A stretch of 64,000 nucleotides of DNA from Oxytricha trifallax (taxonomy: Eukaryota; Ciliophora; Spirotrichea; Sporadotrichida; Oxytrichidae), in contig ARYC01000617.1 of the NCBI GenBank assembly GCA_000711775.1, forward strand, positions 58,459 to 122,458, written 5' to 3'. A program made the translations under genes and the position numbers. Below are positions 33,383 to 44,998 of this stretch, piece by piece. Every line of letters begins with the position of its first letter. Positions within the stretch are counted from its first letter, which is position 1. Under the pieces are notes generated by a model that was not told the DNA's origin, made no database searches, and saw nothing but the letters and a program-made list of their open reading frames with translations.

Positions 33383-35586
33383 ATGGATCCACATACCTTT
33401 ATAAACCCTCAATTTACAAAAAATCATAACTTCCATTAAACCAGCATCACTCATCCCGATAAATCCAACACTTAAAAAGATATTAAATCATCTACCACAA
33501 ACAACCCTCTCATTTATCTTTAATCGAAGCAGAACTTTCATAAGCGTAAGCTGGAATCTGTGTAGTCAGAGTGATTCCTAATTGATCAATGCTTAGAGTC
33601 AGAAATACAAAAACATCGGATATAGCAATTGCTTAAAGCAGTTAAATTACCTAAAAATGGATAGAATGGTGAGTAACATAATTAAATTAATGAAACAAAT
33701 CACACTCAACAAACTATTATTAAATCTAATCCAAGCAATCACATATAAAGTAATGGGAGAGGATTTATCTGTTTGACATCCAGGTAAATTAAATTAGTGA
33801 GTGATAAAAATATTCACTATAATTAGCAATCAAAAATTAACTTAATGGATAGGAGTAAGAGGGATAAAGTGAATCTATAAAATAATCAAATAAAAATCAA
33901 CAGTAAGCTTGAGGAGTTGCTCAAAGATTTGAAAACCTAACCTACTGCTTAAAATATAGAGCTAGAGGAGTAACAATTAAGCAACTAGACTTAGGTTTTA
34001 TTGTCAAGAACTGTCAATGACAATTCAAAAAGAATAATTATTTATAAAATTCTCAATACATTTTGTAATTTAGTAAATGAATTTGATCAGATGGAGGGAT
34101 AAATATTGAAATTGGATGATCTAAATACCAATCATCGAAATAATCTCGATTTAATACCTTCTCTAAGTTCAGACAGAACTAATAAATATAATATATAGTT
34201 ATTTTTGATTATATATCTATAACCGACCATAATATTTAGGAAGATGAGCAACATTAACTATCCACATAGACAAGAAGCATAAATGGCCATGGAAGTTCAC
34301 ATAGCTAGAGATCATTCAACTTTAACCAAGAATATAAGATTTTATAAGATAAAAATTCCAATAAAATCTAGGCAAACGTAGTTAAATCCACTAAAAGGCA
34401 TAATTAAGCTCTGATGGACAGTGGAAAAATTATAAACTCGGACATATAATAAGTTTATTCAGCATAACTACACTAAAAAGATACTTTAAAAGCCTAAAAT
34501 GGTATTGGCTTAGATAATTATGGAATTTCCTAAGACCCTTTAACTCTTTCAGATTTAAATCATGTTAAAAGCATTTCTTCAGATAGTCCAACAAAGAAGT
34601 ATCTTAGTACCTATTTAGAGGGCTTAAATTTGAATAATAATCTATAGAATTAGTCTACTATCAAGAGAGATAAGCATCAATATTCTAGAAATTTACTATA
34701 GATTAATACTAAATCAAATTACGAACCAGATCCTGATATCTATTCAAAGGCTCACACCAGAGTAACTACCTTAAACAATTCTATAGTAAAAGTGAGACAA
34801 AAACTTATGATTAAAAGAGAGAGGATATAACCGGATTATAAGTTTACAATAAACAAATAAGACTCTCCAGATGGGAAAATTCACAGAAATTTTGAAAGTC
34901 TTTGTTATACCTCACGTAATTCTAATTGTATGTTCAAAACAGAGATCATTAACTAAGCACAAACTTCAGATATTGTGCAGCAAAAGATTTCGAGCCAGGT
35001 TAGAATGAAGAATTTAAGAACTTTGAGCAAATAAGAACAAGCTAAAAAACGTAGAATAAAAGGCTTAGAAGTAGTACCTTTGAGGTCATTCTCTAAAAAT
35101 GAGGATGCTTAGGTTAATTATTTTTAGAAAAATAAATTTGAAGTAAATTTCCAACCATTACTTAGTATCTCTAAGCCACCTCCCATTAATACCTTTGATT
35201 TTTGTTTCAATAATAGACTCCCATTCTTAAACGCTTCTTAAAGTGCTAGAGAGTTTGATAACACATAAAGAATCAGGATTTTTTAAGACTCTTATTCAAA
35301 GAACATTAATTCTAACGATTAATCTGATGGAATTTGTAATAATTTGAACATATTCAACAAAACACAAAAAACTATGAAACTAGTAAACATAAAAAGTTAA
35401 GATTCATACTTGCAAAACTAATTGTAGCCTGGTAATTAGCGATTGAATTACTTTGAAACTAAAAAATATATTAATACTTTAAAGTCTGAAATGAAAATAA
35501 AATATGATAATGACAATAAAAATAATTATTTTGATGGAAGTGTGAAGGGAAAAGCTATTTTAAATGCTGATTTGCATAATTTATGA
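33383..35586 (+). CDS. Unknown Asn/Ser/Lys-rich protein
   Basis: ATG 33383 to TGA 35584-35586, about 710 codons once two tiny IESs are removed: 33571-33603 (33 bp, pointer AGTCAGA) and 34195-34235 (41 bp, pointer ATAATAT). The first removes an in-frame TGA at 33572, the second fixes a frame shift. The N-terminal third has a helical Leu/Glu/Lys stretch (KLEELLKDL, NTFCNLVNEFDQMEGQ). The rest is basic and Ser/Thr/Asn-rich with short repeats of K/R before S/T, typical of disordered scaffold or cytoskeletal proteins. No domain recognised. It is head-to-head with the NYN gene (128 bp). Confidence 0.75.
33571..33603. other. Tiny IES, pointer AGTCAGA
   Basis: 33 bp (3n). The 7-bp pointer at 33564-33570 and 33597-33603 is in phase; removal deletes the only internal TGA near codon 64. 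Confidence 0.85.
34195..34235. other. Tiny IES, pointer ATAATAT
   Basis: 41 bp. The 7-bp pointer at 34188-34194 and 34229-34235 is in phase; joins ...RTNKYNIQEDEQHQ.... Confidence 0.85.
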
Positions 35587-35743
35587 ATTTATTAATTTCT
35601 TTCTTTATAGTTTATCAACCTTTAGTCATCATAAAATATGAATTTTTTAACATATTAATCAAAAATATATCAAACTTTATTCTTCTTATCCAGCTAAATT
35701 TACAGTCAATAATTATTCATTAAGTATCTATAGATCATTTTAA

Positions 35744-38362
35744 TCACGGATAAAAACAATCCAAAAGCATCTTCTATCTATTAACTATCTCTCTGAAAGT
35801 AAATCCTTTTTCTATGAGTCCCCGAACAATATTAATGCTTCGTTAGTCGTCATACAAATCTTGGGCTGATTGGAATCTCATCAGCTCTTCATGACTAGCA
35901 GCTTATTAAACTATTTCTCTATCCAGTCTCAGTATCATAATATCATGAAACTCCTCAAAATATTCAAGTTCTCCTTTCTTTAATTAAACTTTGAATTGTT
36001 GCTCAGAAATGTTGTCATAATTTTTTATAAACTTATTTGCACCTGACAAAATAGGTCTAGCAAAGTTATAGTGCACCAAATGCTTAAAGTTTAAATCTAA
36101 ATATTCTTTTCTTTATTTCTATAGATCTTTATAAGACATATAGTAATCTTAGCATGTTAGGCACTTTTAGCAAACTTTTTATTCGAAAAATTTCACTTCC
36201 TTTTATCTATCGTTTATGTTAGTGGAAAATTCTACTTATAGTGGCTCATGCAATATTTTAGTTTGAAAGCTTTATGAGTAGACTTAAGGACCATAAATTT
36301 CATAAAGACTAATACCCTTCTTTTTAATGTCTAATCCTTAGTTAATTATGTAATAATCCTTTTATGTAAAAAACTTTCTGTGCACAAATAGATCCTCAAG
36401 ATATTCTTTATCTAAATCTGTAAATCTCTCACTCAAAGATGGCCTTGTAATTTTTTGGTTTTATTTTACCTGATTTTCCTACAAAAGAGTCTAAATGTCT
36501 ACTTTGAATCGAGGATGGCTTCGCACCAATATTTATTAACCATCTTCTACGACATTTGCATTTGATTGCTTGTTTAAGTAATTTCTCTAGTTTTTCTTGA
36601 ACATTTAATTTAAACTCTAAAGCTTGGGAATCATAAGTTTTTTAGATGAAGTGGCAATTAATTCTTCTAGTTAATTTAAATTTGATTCCACTGCTTATCT
36701 ATCAGAAATCTGATTTTTGTTTGAGAGTCCAGCACTTTCTTGCTAATGCGAAAACTATTGTTAATTTTGCAATTGATTAGGATGTATCTCAACATTATCA
36801 ATATCTTGGTGATCTTATTCTTCATGATTGTTTTATTGTTGTTAGCTTTAAGAATTTTCTTTTTCATAATAATCTTGAGATAATCCATCAATTGCTTAAT
36901 CAACTCCTTGCACTTGAATTTGACTTACTTACGATATTTTAGTTCCTTAAATAGTTTCTTTCAATTTATAAAGCATGCTATCAACTTCCAAACTAATATC
37001 GCTACTTTGTTTCTATTGCAAATCTTCTTAGTCATTTCCATTACTATTAACTGTTTCTTGCTTTATCTATCCAAACTCAAACTAGCCATTTTAATTCAAG
37101 TTATTGGGATAAGGATGTCTCAAAATGGGATCTTCATATTCCAGTATTTGGACATTTGAGGATGAGCTCTCATCTTTTTCTTCCTCCACATCGTTGATGT
37201 TTCTATTTGGTTCTAAGTTTTAAGACTAATTGAGAAAAGCTTAATTTAACTAGTCCTCTTAAATGTTCTACTAAGTTTACTCTATTTCTTCTTCAACTAT
37301 GCAGTTGTCTGATTAAAAGAATTTGTTCTAATGAGGATTACTTGAAGAAAGAAAGTTGAAATTTGGAGTGCTATTGCCTTGATTTGATTGGAGTGAATTT
37401 CGATTTGCAGGCTTAAGAACAGGTTTAAGACTAGAACTGTTCTTTATATCATTATGACTTGTGTTAGATTTGGTTCGAATTGTAGAATCCCTTTCGAAAT
37501 TCTTAACAGCAGTCAAATTTTAAAATGAAACTCTCTTCTTGTTGATGTTGTTAATTTCATTGAAAGCTTATCTCTAGGGAGCAAATGTGCTTGTAATCCT
37601 TTTTGGATATGGGTGAATGTCGCTTGTGATGTTCTGCTGTGAAATTTGCTCTTCAGTGAATTGACTTATCTGCTCTGAAGACATCTCAGACTAGTTAGAT
37701 TTTCTTGCTATGAAAGAGGTGTTTTACTGTTGCTACCAATTAAAAGGATTTTGAACTGAATATCTTTGGTTTGAAGCATGCTAGAGTAAATGAGGCTTTG
37801 ACATTTCTTGCGATTAAGTCACGTCGATTTATTCTTCAGTTTTCACTTCGATGCTATCTTGCTGAATAATATTGAATCATTAATTGATTATTCAAATAAC
37901 TGGTAAAACTTTTTAAATTCATCATATAATACTTTCAACATCATGTTCTTTCTTAATTTACTCTGAAAACTGAAATTAATGTTTATTTTTCCCTGCAATC
38001 TCAGTAAAAGACATGACTTTAGATTCCTCTACTTAGAAATTAGATTTTTGTGGAGGTGTGCTTGTTCCACCAGAGTTTGTATTTATCCTACTTAAACCCA
38101 GCTTTTTACTTTAGTTTCTCTCATTTTATATCAAATTAGGAAGATCCTATTCCTTAGTATCTTCATATATATTATCCTCTTCTTTGATTTTCCTAGTGAG
38201 TTTATTCTAAAAGTGAACATCATCATATGAAGCAAAATTCTTATCTCTAATAATCATTTCATCATTATCTTAATTTCTCTGGATTGATAAGCTAGATTAC
38301 TTGAGAGTTTGGTCATCTTGATTTTACTTATGCTACTGGTTCTTTTAAACCCCTTTAGCCAT
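35744..38362 (-). CDS. Unknown protein with conserved-looking C-terminal domain
   Basis: Minus-strand frame from ATG 38362 to TGA 35744-35746, with one 60-bp IES (37872-37931, pointer ATAATA) that removes a TGA. About 850 codons. The first 550 residues are Gln/Asn/Ser-rich. The C-terminal 250 residues are different: ordered, with FVHRKFFTQKDYYIINQGLD, YEIYGPQVYSQSF, a Cys pair (KVCQKCLTCQDYYM) that could bind metal, and a closing helical part (GLIEKGFTFREIVNRQKMLL). I do not recognise this domain. The Cys-x2-Cys-x2-Cys cluster is worth a profile search. Confidence 0.75.
37872..37931. other. IES, pointer ATAATA
   Basis: 60 bp (3n) AT-rich insert with in-frame TGAs. ATAATA at 37866-37871 and 37926-37931 is in phase; joins ...HDVESIIQQDSIEVK.... 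Confidence 0.8.
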
Positions 38363-38572
38363 TAAAATGAGAGAATAGAGGTAAAAGCATTAATTAATAA
38401 ATTTTTTTCAATTTAATTAATGAATTTTATCATAAAAATATTGAATCAGATATTTTTAATGCTATTTTCTCTCTTATATATTCAAATTTATTATGAAAAA
38501 ATATATTTTTTTTAATTTTTATAGTCATTTTCTATTAAATTATTTTGGCTGGAATATACTTAAATATACTCT

Positions 38573-39727
38573 TCAATGCTACCTAATTGTTATTTAATTT
38601 TGATTTTACTATTATATTTATATTTGTTGATTTTGCTTGATGACAGCTGCTGAAGAAGAACTCTTAAATGGATTGTTGTTTAAACTTGCTGGCCTGGGTA
38701 CTCTTATAAGGGTGTATGGTTCTTTCTTGGATGCTTTGCCAGTCTGTCGATCATTGCTCTCCACAGACGAAGCTTCCCTGTTAACCTAATTTGATGATGA
38801 TTAGTTTTATTATTAAATAGAAGCCTAATTAGATTGAGGGAGGGTAGTTCTAGGTATGGATCTGGTTTGTTGTTACTGCTAATTTGTGTTAGAATTAGAA
38901 GAAAGCGAGTTTTGAATTGTGTTTTTCTGTTTGCTTCTAGTGCCTCGAGTTTACATGATTAATCAAATGTAATATTTTTACCAAAATGTTAATTTTAAAT
39001 TCAAATTTAAAACTTATCAATCATTTTCTCAAATTTATTATGAATATATTTACTTTTTAGGTTTATTTTAAGTATTCTTTTGTTGTAGCTCCTTAAGAAT
39101 TTTAGGATTATGAATGTTTTCTTTAATTTATTCAATAAGTTAATCTCTAAACCCTAAAGTTCTTTTACTCATGTTTGAAATTTAATCATGAGACATCACT
39201 CCCGCAGCAGCATTAAGCAATCCAGACATACCATTAGGATCATTATTTTATAAAGTGTAGGGCATTTTTGTAGTAAAAGAGGGTGCAGTTTTATTTTATG
39301 TGGATTGAACAGTTTTTTGCCCATTATTGATTTAGTTTTTAAGGTTTTTCAAGTTTTAAGCAGTAGTATTTCCCTTAGCGTTTATGTCATTTACACTAGA
39401 TTATTGGCTTATCGATAGATCTTTGTTGAAAGCAGGAGGCTTAGAAGTTTGATTAGTTTTTGCTCTTACACCACTCTGAGGTCTAGGTATTGGTTTCTTC
39501 GAAGCAGTTGCTGTATTTTAAATAGCATCATTATTAGGTTTAGTTGTTCTTGTAGCTGAAGTTGCAGTTCCAGTTCTCGATTAAGTTTTTTATTAGGATT
39601 TGGAGTTTTTATCTCCTACTGGTAGAGCATCTTTATTTTCTTTGTAATGCTGACCTAAATTTTCATAAAACTTTTATCTGCTATTCTCTACTAGTTTTGA
39701 TCTAGTCACTTTTTAAGAAGACTCCAT
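38573..39727 (-). CDS. Small basic Gln/Ser/Thr/Asn-rich protein
   Basis: Minus-strand frame from ATG 39727 (MESSQKVTRSKLVENSRQ) to TGA 38573-38575. One 99-bp IES (38955-39053, pointer TTTAC) is removed; it contains the TGA that would otherwise end the first part. About 350 codons. The sequence is low complexity, basic, with many Thr/Ser/Pro in the middle (RTGTATSATRTTKP, KKPIPRPQS) and a Gln-rich C-terminus. One ordered-looking stretch is NDPNGMSGLLNAAAGVMSHD. Composition resembles microtubule-associated disordered regions, but no family is recognised. Confidence 0.7.
38955..39053. other. IES, pointer TTTAC
   Basis: 99 bp (3n) AT-rich insert. TTTAC at 38950-38954 and 39049-39053 is in phase; joins ...NKPKKQTRGTRSKQK.... 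An ATG at the IES edge (38956 side) explains why the 3' piece looks like a separate gene. Confidence 0.75.
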
Positions 39728-39831
39728 TTCAAATCTTTGAATTAATTTAAATTAAAATTCAATATTTTCATATGTCTAAAGCAAATTAATTGTTTGGAAA
39801 ATTAAAATTTAAATAAAATTTTTCAATATCA

Positions 39832-42692
39832 TTAATCATCTTGTACTTCCTCAAATGAAGTGTTAAAATCTACATCACTATTATTCATGCCAGTATCTTC
39901 CTCTTTAGTCTCCTGTTTATTTAGCATGTTATAAAATTCATTGAAGTCAACCTTTCCATCCTTGTTTGTATCAGTAAGTGATATAAATCTACGCAAGTCA
40001 GCTTTAGTCACATCTATGTCCAGGGCTAGGAAGGCGCATTCAAATTCCAAAGGGGAAAACACTCCATCTCCATTCTTATCAAACATTTAAAACATTTTTG
40101 CAATGTCTAGACCTCTTTCTTGAATACTTTAATTTAGCTACCTTCTGAGTCTATTAACTTCCTCTGTTTATTCTTTTCTCTCTTTTAGCTTCTCTCGTTT
40201 TGCATCTAAACCTCTGGGCACTTTAGTGCTTGAATGAAGTTTATTTAGCAAGCCAAGTATTGTTTACTGTAGAGCTTCATCTTTGATTTATTAAGCCAAT
40301 ATACTTACTGTCTTTCCAAGAGCATTTTCAATTGTAATATCAGCATTGTAATCGTATATCAAGGATTTAATGATCTCTAGTTGTTAACCTCTCACTGCAA
40401 TATGTAGAGCAGTATTTTTATTCCAAGGAGTTTAATCATTAGCTTGGAATTTTCCAGTATCCAGAATAAACTTGAGTTTTCTCAAGTTGCCTTCCTTGGC
40501 ATAGTCCCAAACAGTAGAGAAGCATTCGGTCAATGAAGACGATTAATCATATTACTAAGGAGTCTTCTTTTTAGCATCCCCTCCCATTCTAAGCTCCATT
40601 CTATCTGAGTCAAGCTTCGCTAAAATATTCAGGAGCTCCTTCTACTGGTTAATTGCTGCATAATGCATAATGTTCTTTTAAGTTAAGTCTTTTTCTAATA
40701 GTACATCGTATGTTATAATATCGTTACCAAGTTAAAGTAGTGAATAAACCATCTCTAAAGATTTTGCTTTCACTGCTTTTAGGAGGCAAGTATCTCCCTT
40801 ATCATCTTTCATGTTGATTACCTTAGGCAGTAATTTTAGATTTGCTTTGCTGATTTGATCGTTATAGTAAACTTTAAACGATTGAATTAATATTTAAGAA
40901 TAAATATCAATACAAATAGAAATAATAGATTAGTAAATCTCTAGCATAAACCTAAATATCTCAAAGCTGCCTTAATCAACAGCTGCTTAAAGTGGAGTCA
41001 TGCCCTTATTATTTTAAATTCCAAGTAATTTTAGTGATTGATCATTTATGAGACCGAAAATATCATCAGGCTTGTCGTTTTCAAGGTATTTATTAGCATT
41101 TTATATGTCCTAAACAAAAAGAGGTGGTAGTAATGTATTTTTTAATTAATATAAATTGGCCAAATATTTATTAAGATAAAATTACTCTCTGTATCTTTTA
41201 CTCTGGTAGGAAATATATCCAGAAAATTATTTAAATAATTAAATAATATCAAATTATTTTTATCCCCATAAAAGCATCTTAACAAATCTACATGATCCAG
41301 TTCTGATAGCCAGATGTAAAACAGTGTTTCCCACACTATTTTTATAGCTGAAATCCCATTCTCCACTTTATACCTCTTATAGCAAGAACAAACAAGCTTC
41401 AAAGCTTTTATTTTTAATTGCATACTGCAACCAATTATCATTTTCAATTCCAATTTTAGAGATAATTATTTTCTCTTTGAGCACTACTTTGAGGTCCTTA
41501 ACTTCTAATGGATATTATGAAGCAACTCCCACTTAGTCGTTTTTGCTTTTCTTTGTGAAATTTTGGGAATTCATAGACATTCCACTCATTTTCCTGGTTG
41601 GCTAAACATTTAACAAACTGTTGATTGCTCCACCTATGGTTTCTATCTTTTTGTTTTTCATTTTAGGAATTGAAGAGTAGGAAGGAGCTTGTGCTCTCTG
41701 CATTTTATTCTAGATCAAATCTCTAATTGCATCATCAAGAGCAAATTCAATTGGTCTTTAGCCATAAATGTCTTCGATCAGGGGATTGGCATTGAGAAAC
41801 AGCTATGTCTCAACTGCATTTTTATTGTTAAAAGCTACTGCTACATGCAAAGCTGTTCTGCCTTTCAAATCCCTAAAGTTTATAATAAACCTGCTTTAAT
41901 CTTTAAGAAAATTGAATATAAAAAACTTAATGACAGTTTACCATTGAGTGAAACTTAAGGTACACCAACAAACTCTTCCTTCTTTTCCTCTTCCTGATTA
42001 ATTTTCACTTTCTTAGCACTTTTTATGAGTTCACTTTAAGGTATGTAGAGTTTGTCTATCTTATTCATTTCTTCATACATTGTACTTTGCTTCTCATCCT
42101 GCACATCCAAAATTGCTTTCTATGTGAAGAACGAAGCCATGCCAGTAAACATTTTTCCCATTCCAGCTGCTCCACCTGTATTTCCATTGTCACCACCTTC
42201 AACTTATACTTTGAATGACTCTTTGAAACCATTATCATCTTCGTTGTCAAGCTCAAAGCCCTCATCGTCATTGGGATCTTTTCCCTCCTCTTCTTCCCAT
42301 TATTTCTGTAGTCTCTTCAACTCCTCTTTTTTCTTGTTCTCTTCATCCATCTTATCATGAAGACCTTTGAATGGTGAGAATGTGGCTTTGGGGATGTTTT
42401 TTGTTAATCCACCACCATTGTCTTTCTCATCTAACTATCCATGAACTTTCATCACTTCTCCTTATTGCTTGAAAGCCATAAAGATGCATTCAATGACTTT
42501 ACTATTATCGTTGATGGCTGCATAGTGCAGGGGTGTTCTGTGGTATTTATCTGTCAGATTTATTTTGGCATCAGACGCTGCTAGAAGCTCTATGGACTCC
42601 ACACTGCCATAGAAAGCGCTGTAGAATATAGCTGACCTGCTGTGATCCTCATCTAGTTGGTTGATTTAAACTTTCTTCTAATCATCTGCCAT
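39832..42692 (-). CDS. Ankyrin-repeat protein with C-terminal EF-hand pair
   Basis: Minus-strand frame from ATG 42692 to TGA 39832-39834, about 940 residues, with one 32-bp IES (41916-41947, pointer ATTGA). Ankyrin-type repeats are scattered over the length: KYHRTPLHYAAINDN, RDLKGRTALHVAVAFNNK, SVGNTVLHLAIRTGS, NKGMTPLQAAVDQGS, KNIMHYAAINQQ, NKNTALHIAVRGQQ. They are separated by long acidic/Lys-rich linkers. The C-terminus has two EF-hand loops, DKNGDGVFSPLE and DTNKDGKVDFNE, with canonical calcium ligands at positions 1, 3, 5 and 12. The likely role is a calcium-regulated scaffold. The IES was placed because it moves the frame onto an ankyrin repeat. Confident on domains; partner unknown. 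Confidence 0.88.
41916..41947. other. Tiny IES, pointer ATTGA
   Basis: 32 bp. ATTGA at 41911-41915 and 41943-41947 is in phase; joins ...VSLNFLKDQSRFIINFRD... directly into an ankyrin repeat. Confidence 0.85.
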
Positions 42693-43030
42693 TGTACTCA
42701 AATGAGCTTCTATGATTCTGCTTTTATTGAATATTGCGCTTTAAAGAATCAAAGAAAAAATACTCAAATAGTTTATAGGAATTAATTAATTCTTTATTAT
42801 TTAATATTGCAAACATATTTATAGGAAATGCTCATAATTTAAATGAATAAATTATATTTATTAAATGTAGTTGCAATTATTGTGATAAAATACTTAATAT
42901 ATTTAAACGCAACTACATTTTTAATTTTAGATTTGATTAACTTAATTAATAATTTTTAATTCCTAAAAATATTAAATAAAATTACATTTCATTTATCTAT
43001 TTTATTAACTTTAAGATTTATTATAATTTC
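42693..43030. other. AT-rich intergenic region with a 12-bp-stem inverted repeat
   Basis: No gene. AAATGTAGTTGC at 42863-42874 is perfectly complementary to GCAACTACATTT at 42909-42920, a 12-bp stem with a 34-base loop. No T-run or other terminator context; meaning unknown. Confidence 0.5.
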
Positions 43031-43034
43031 TTTA

Positions 43035-43264
43035 AATGCTATTGGAGTATAAAGGTGGAGTGGATTTGATTTATTTTAAGCGGAGCAGAAGTTTCCTAGA
43101 ATTTTCAATTCTTTTTGAGATTTCATCTTCTACTGTGGATGTTTTGGATTTTTGTTTGTTTTCTTTCACTATGAGGAGTTTAGCTTAATGAATTAGCTAG
43201 TTAAAATCTACTTTAATATGAGTATTCTTAAATAGAATAAAGCGAAAAGAAAAGTAAATTTCAT
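43035..43264 (-). CDS. Small hypothetical gene or MDS with N-terminal hydrophobic stretch
   Basis: An ATG at 43264 opens MKFTFLFALFYLRILIL, a hydrophobic start like a signal peptide. A different frame just downstream is coding-like (LLIVKENKQKSKTSTVEDE, then SKRIENSRKLLLRLK). The two could be joined by deleting 11 bp between TAG repeats near 43,190, which would be an extreme IES, or by a small intron. No TGA follows in that frame before the neighbouring gene, so the true end is unknown. Low confidence; the segment may be part of another locus. Confidence 0.3.
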
Positions 43265-43327
43265 TGTGATTTGAAAATATATTAAACAAGTACAAATCAA
43301 TTTAATTTATGCTGCGTATGTATATTT

Positions 43328-44805
43328 TCAAGACATAGAGGAGTTATTTCTAGTTGAAAGTGCGAAGTACTACGATACAGCTGAGTTTACTTGCAATTAC
43401 ATGTCATTCTTTATCTCACCACTTGTGCACTTTTTGTAAATGAATATCATCAAGACGTTGACGAGTACGAGCAAGACTACTACTGCAATTAAAACATTAC
43501 CTGTAATTCCCTCTGGCTCACTTGCTAATCCTGCTTCTTGCTTGAATTTCTTGCATGCTGCTGGTTCAGTTGAGAAAGCAGAGCATAGAGCATTTAAAAC
43601 ACTATCTGGGACTAGATCACCTCTGTAAGTTCTATTGTTGATAACAGCGCTTGGCCAGTATCCACTTCCAAAGTTGTTCCATAGTCTCATGTCTTCTCTC
43701 AAAACTCTGTTGTCATCGGTAGATGGGTTTGGACCTTCGAAACTTTCTCTAACACAGGTTTGTGTAAGGCCATAATCTCTGTTGATTTACTTGTGACCCA
43801 TCTTTGAACACTCTTCATTTACTTCCTCATAGCACATTCTGTGAACATACTGCATGTATTCCCACCATTTTGCCTCTTAACCCTCTTCTCTCAATAATTT
43901 ATAGAGGCAGTGCTCTCTTAAATCTTCCTCTAAGATATCTTTGCCAATTACATTAGTGCCTCTGTGATTCATAGCGCAGTATTTTCCATCTGATAAACAT
44001 TCCTTTCTTTTGAAGTCAGAGTCGCAGAATGGGCAAGACCAGGTCACGAAATGTGGTTCGAACTTAACGCTATCTTATACTTGTGTTTAAGAATCTCTGA
44101 AGTTTCTTATAAAGTCAAGAGCTTTATCATTTGCAGAGGTATACCAGAACTACCATTTAACCTCATTGTCAACATTTTCAAAAACAAACTCAGCTGATAG
44201 TGATGCAAGTTTGGAAATATCTGGGCTTTAAGTTCTAAGGAAATCCTTAAGAATTTGACCGTCCTTCTTGCTAATAATCATTGAAGGAATTCTAATACCA
44301 GTTCCAGTACCATCGTCACTCATAATAATTTGTTTAATATCTGTTGTGCCGCTATCATCAATAATGACTGCTAATGATCCACCAGCCTTTTCAACGTTTC
44401 TGACTTTAGTCACGAAATGGCAATTGCCTCTATCTACCAAATAAATAGGTGTCAAAATTCCATCTGGATCTCCACTGAAATCCTGAGTGAAATTCGATCT
44501 TGCGCAACCATCAGCATTTGAACTGTTGTAATAAATTCTACCAATCTACACAATTTAAATCTTTAAAAGTGACTTAATTCCTTACCAGTGATTAGCCATA
44601 AGGAATATTTCCAAAGTTTGCATAACTAGCTTGAATCTTGAAGTCTATAAGATTTAAAATATATTGTTGGAAATATGTTCTTACCTTGGTCAATGAACTT
44701 TTCCTTTAGTTATTGAGGTCCATAGATGACCAAGCGTGAAGTTATTAATGAGGTAGATAGCAATAGGGATAATAGTCCCAACACTCTTCGTGAATTAGAA
44801 GTCAT
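43328..44805 (-). CDS. Vacuolar-sorting-receptor-like type I membrane protein
   Basis: Minus-strand ATG 44805 to TGA 43328-43330, no IES, two clean 40-bp introns (44645-44684 and 44546-44585, GTAAG...TAG). An N-terminal hydrophobic stretch (VLGLLSLLLSTSLI) is a signal peptide. A PA (protease-associated) domain follows with YLVDRGNCHFVTKVRNVEKAG. Then a Cys-rich region: FVTWSCPFCDSDFKRKECL, GKYCAMNH, LREHCLYKLLREEG, WWEYMQYVHRMC, and PSAVINNRTYRGDL with VLNALCSAF. This order matches plant BP-80/VSR cargo receptors. A transmembrane helix (NVLIAVVVLLVLVNVLMIF) and a 40-residue cytosolic tail end the protein. Expected role: sorting soluble cargo to lysosome-like compartments or dense-core granules. 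EGF repeats seen in plant VSRs were not found. Confidence 0.88.
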
Positions 44806-44998
44806 AGTAGGAAAAATTTAATTTTTTATAATATTTTAATCAATTAATTTAATTATCATTTTTCAAATAAGTCACTAAATTTACAATCTAACAATGTAAA
44901 TATGATTAGGAAATGTTTTTTGGAATAAATTTAATTTACAAGCATTATCAGAAAAAGTAAAATTGGTTTGTTCAAAGTATAATTATTTCATTCGTAAT

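Noticed and set aside
9075-33574. In-frame TGA codons as recoding (Trp or selenocysteine) or pseudogenes
   Set aside because: At 9075, about 27,440 and 33572 the TGA lies between in-phase direct repeats a multiple of three apart, so removal as a tiny IES explains it more simply, and TGA is the clear stop elsewhere.
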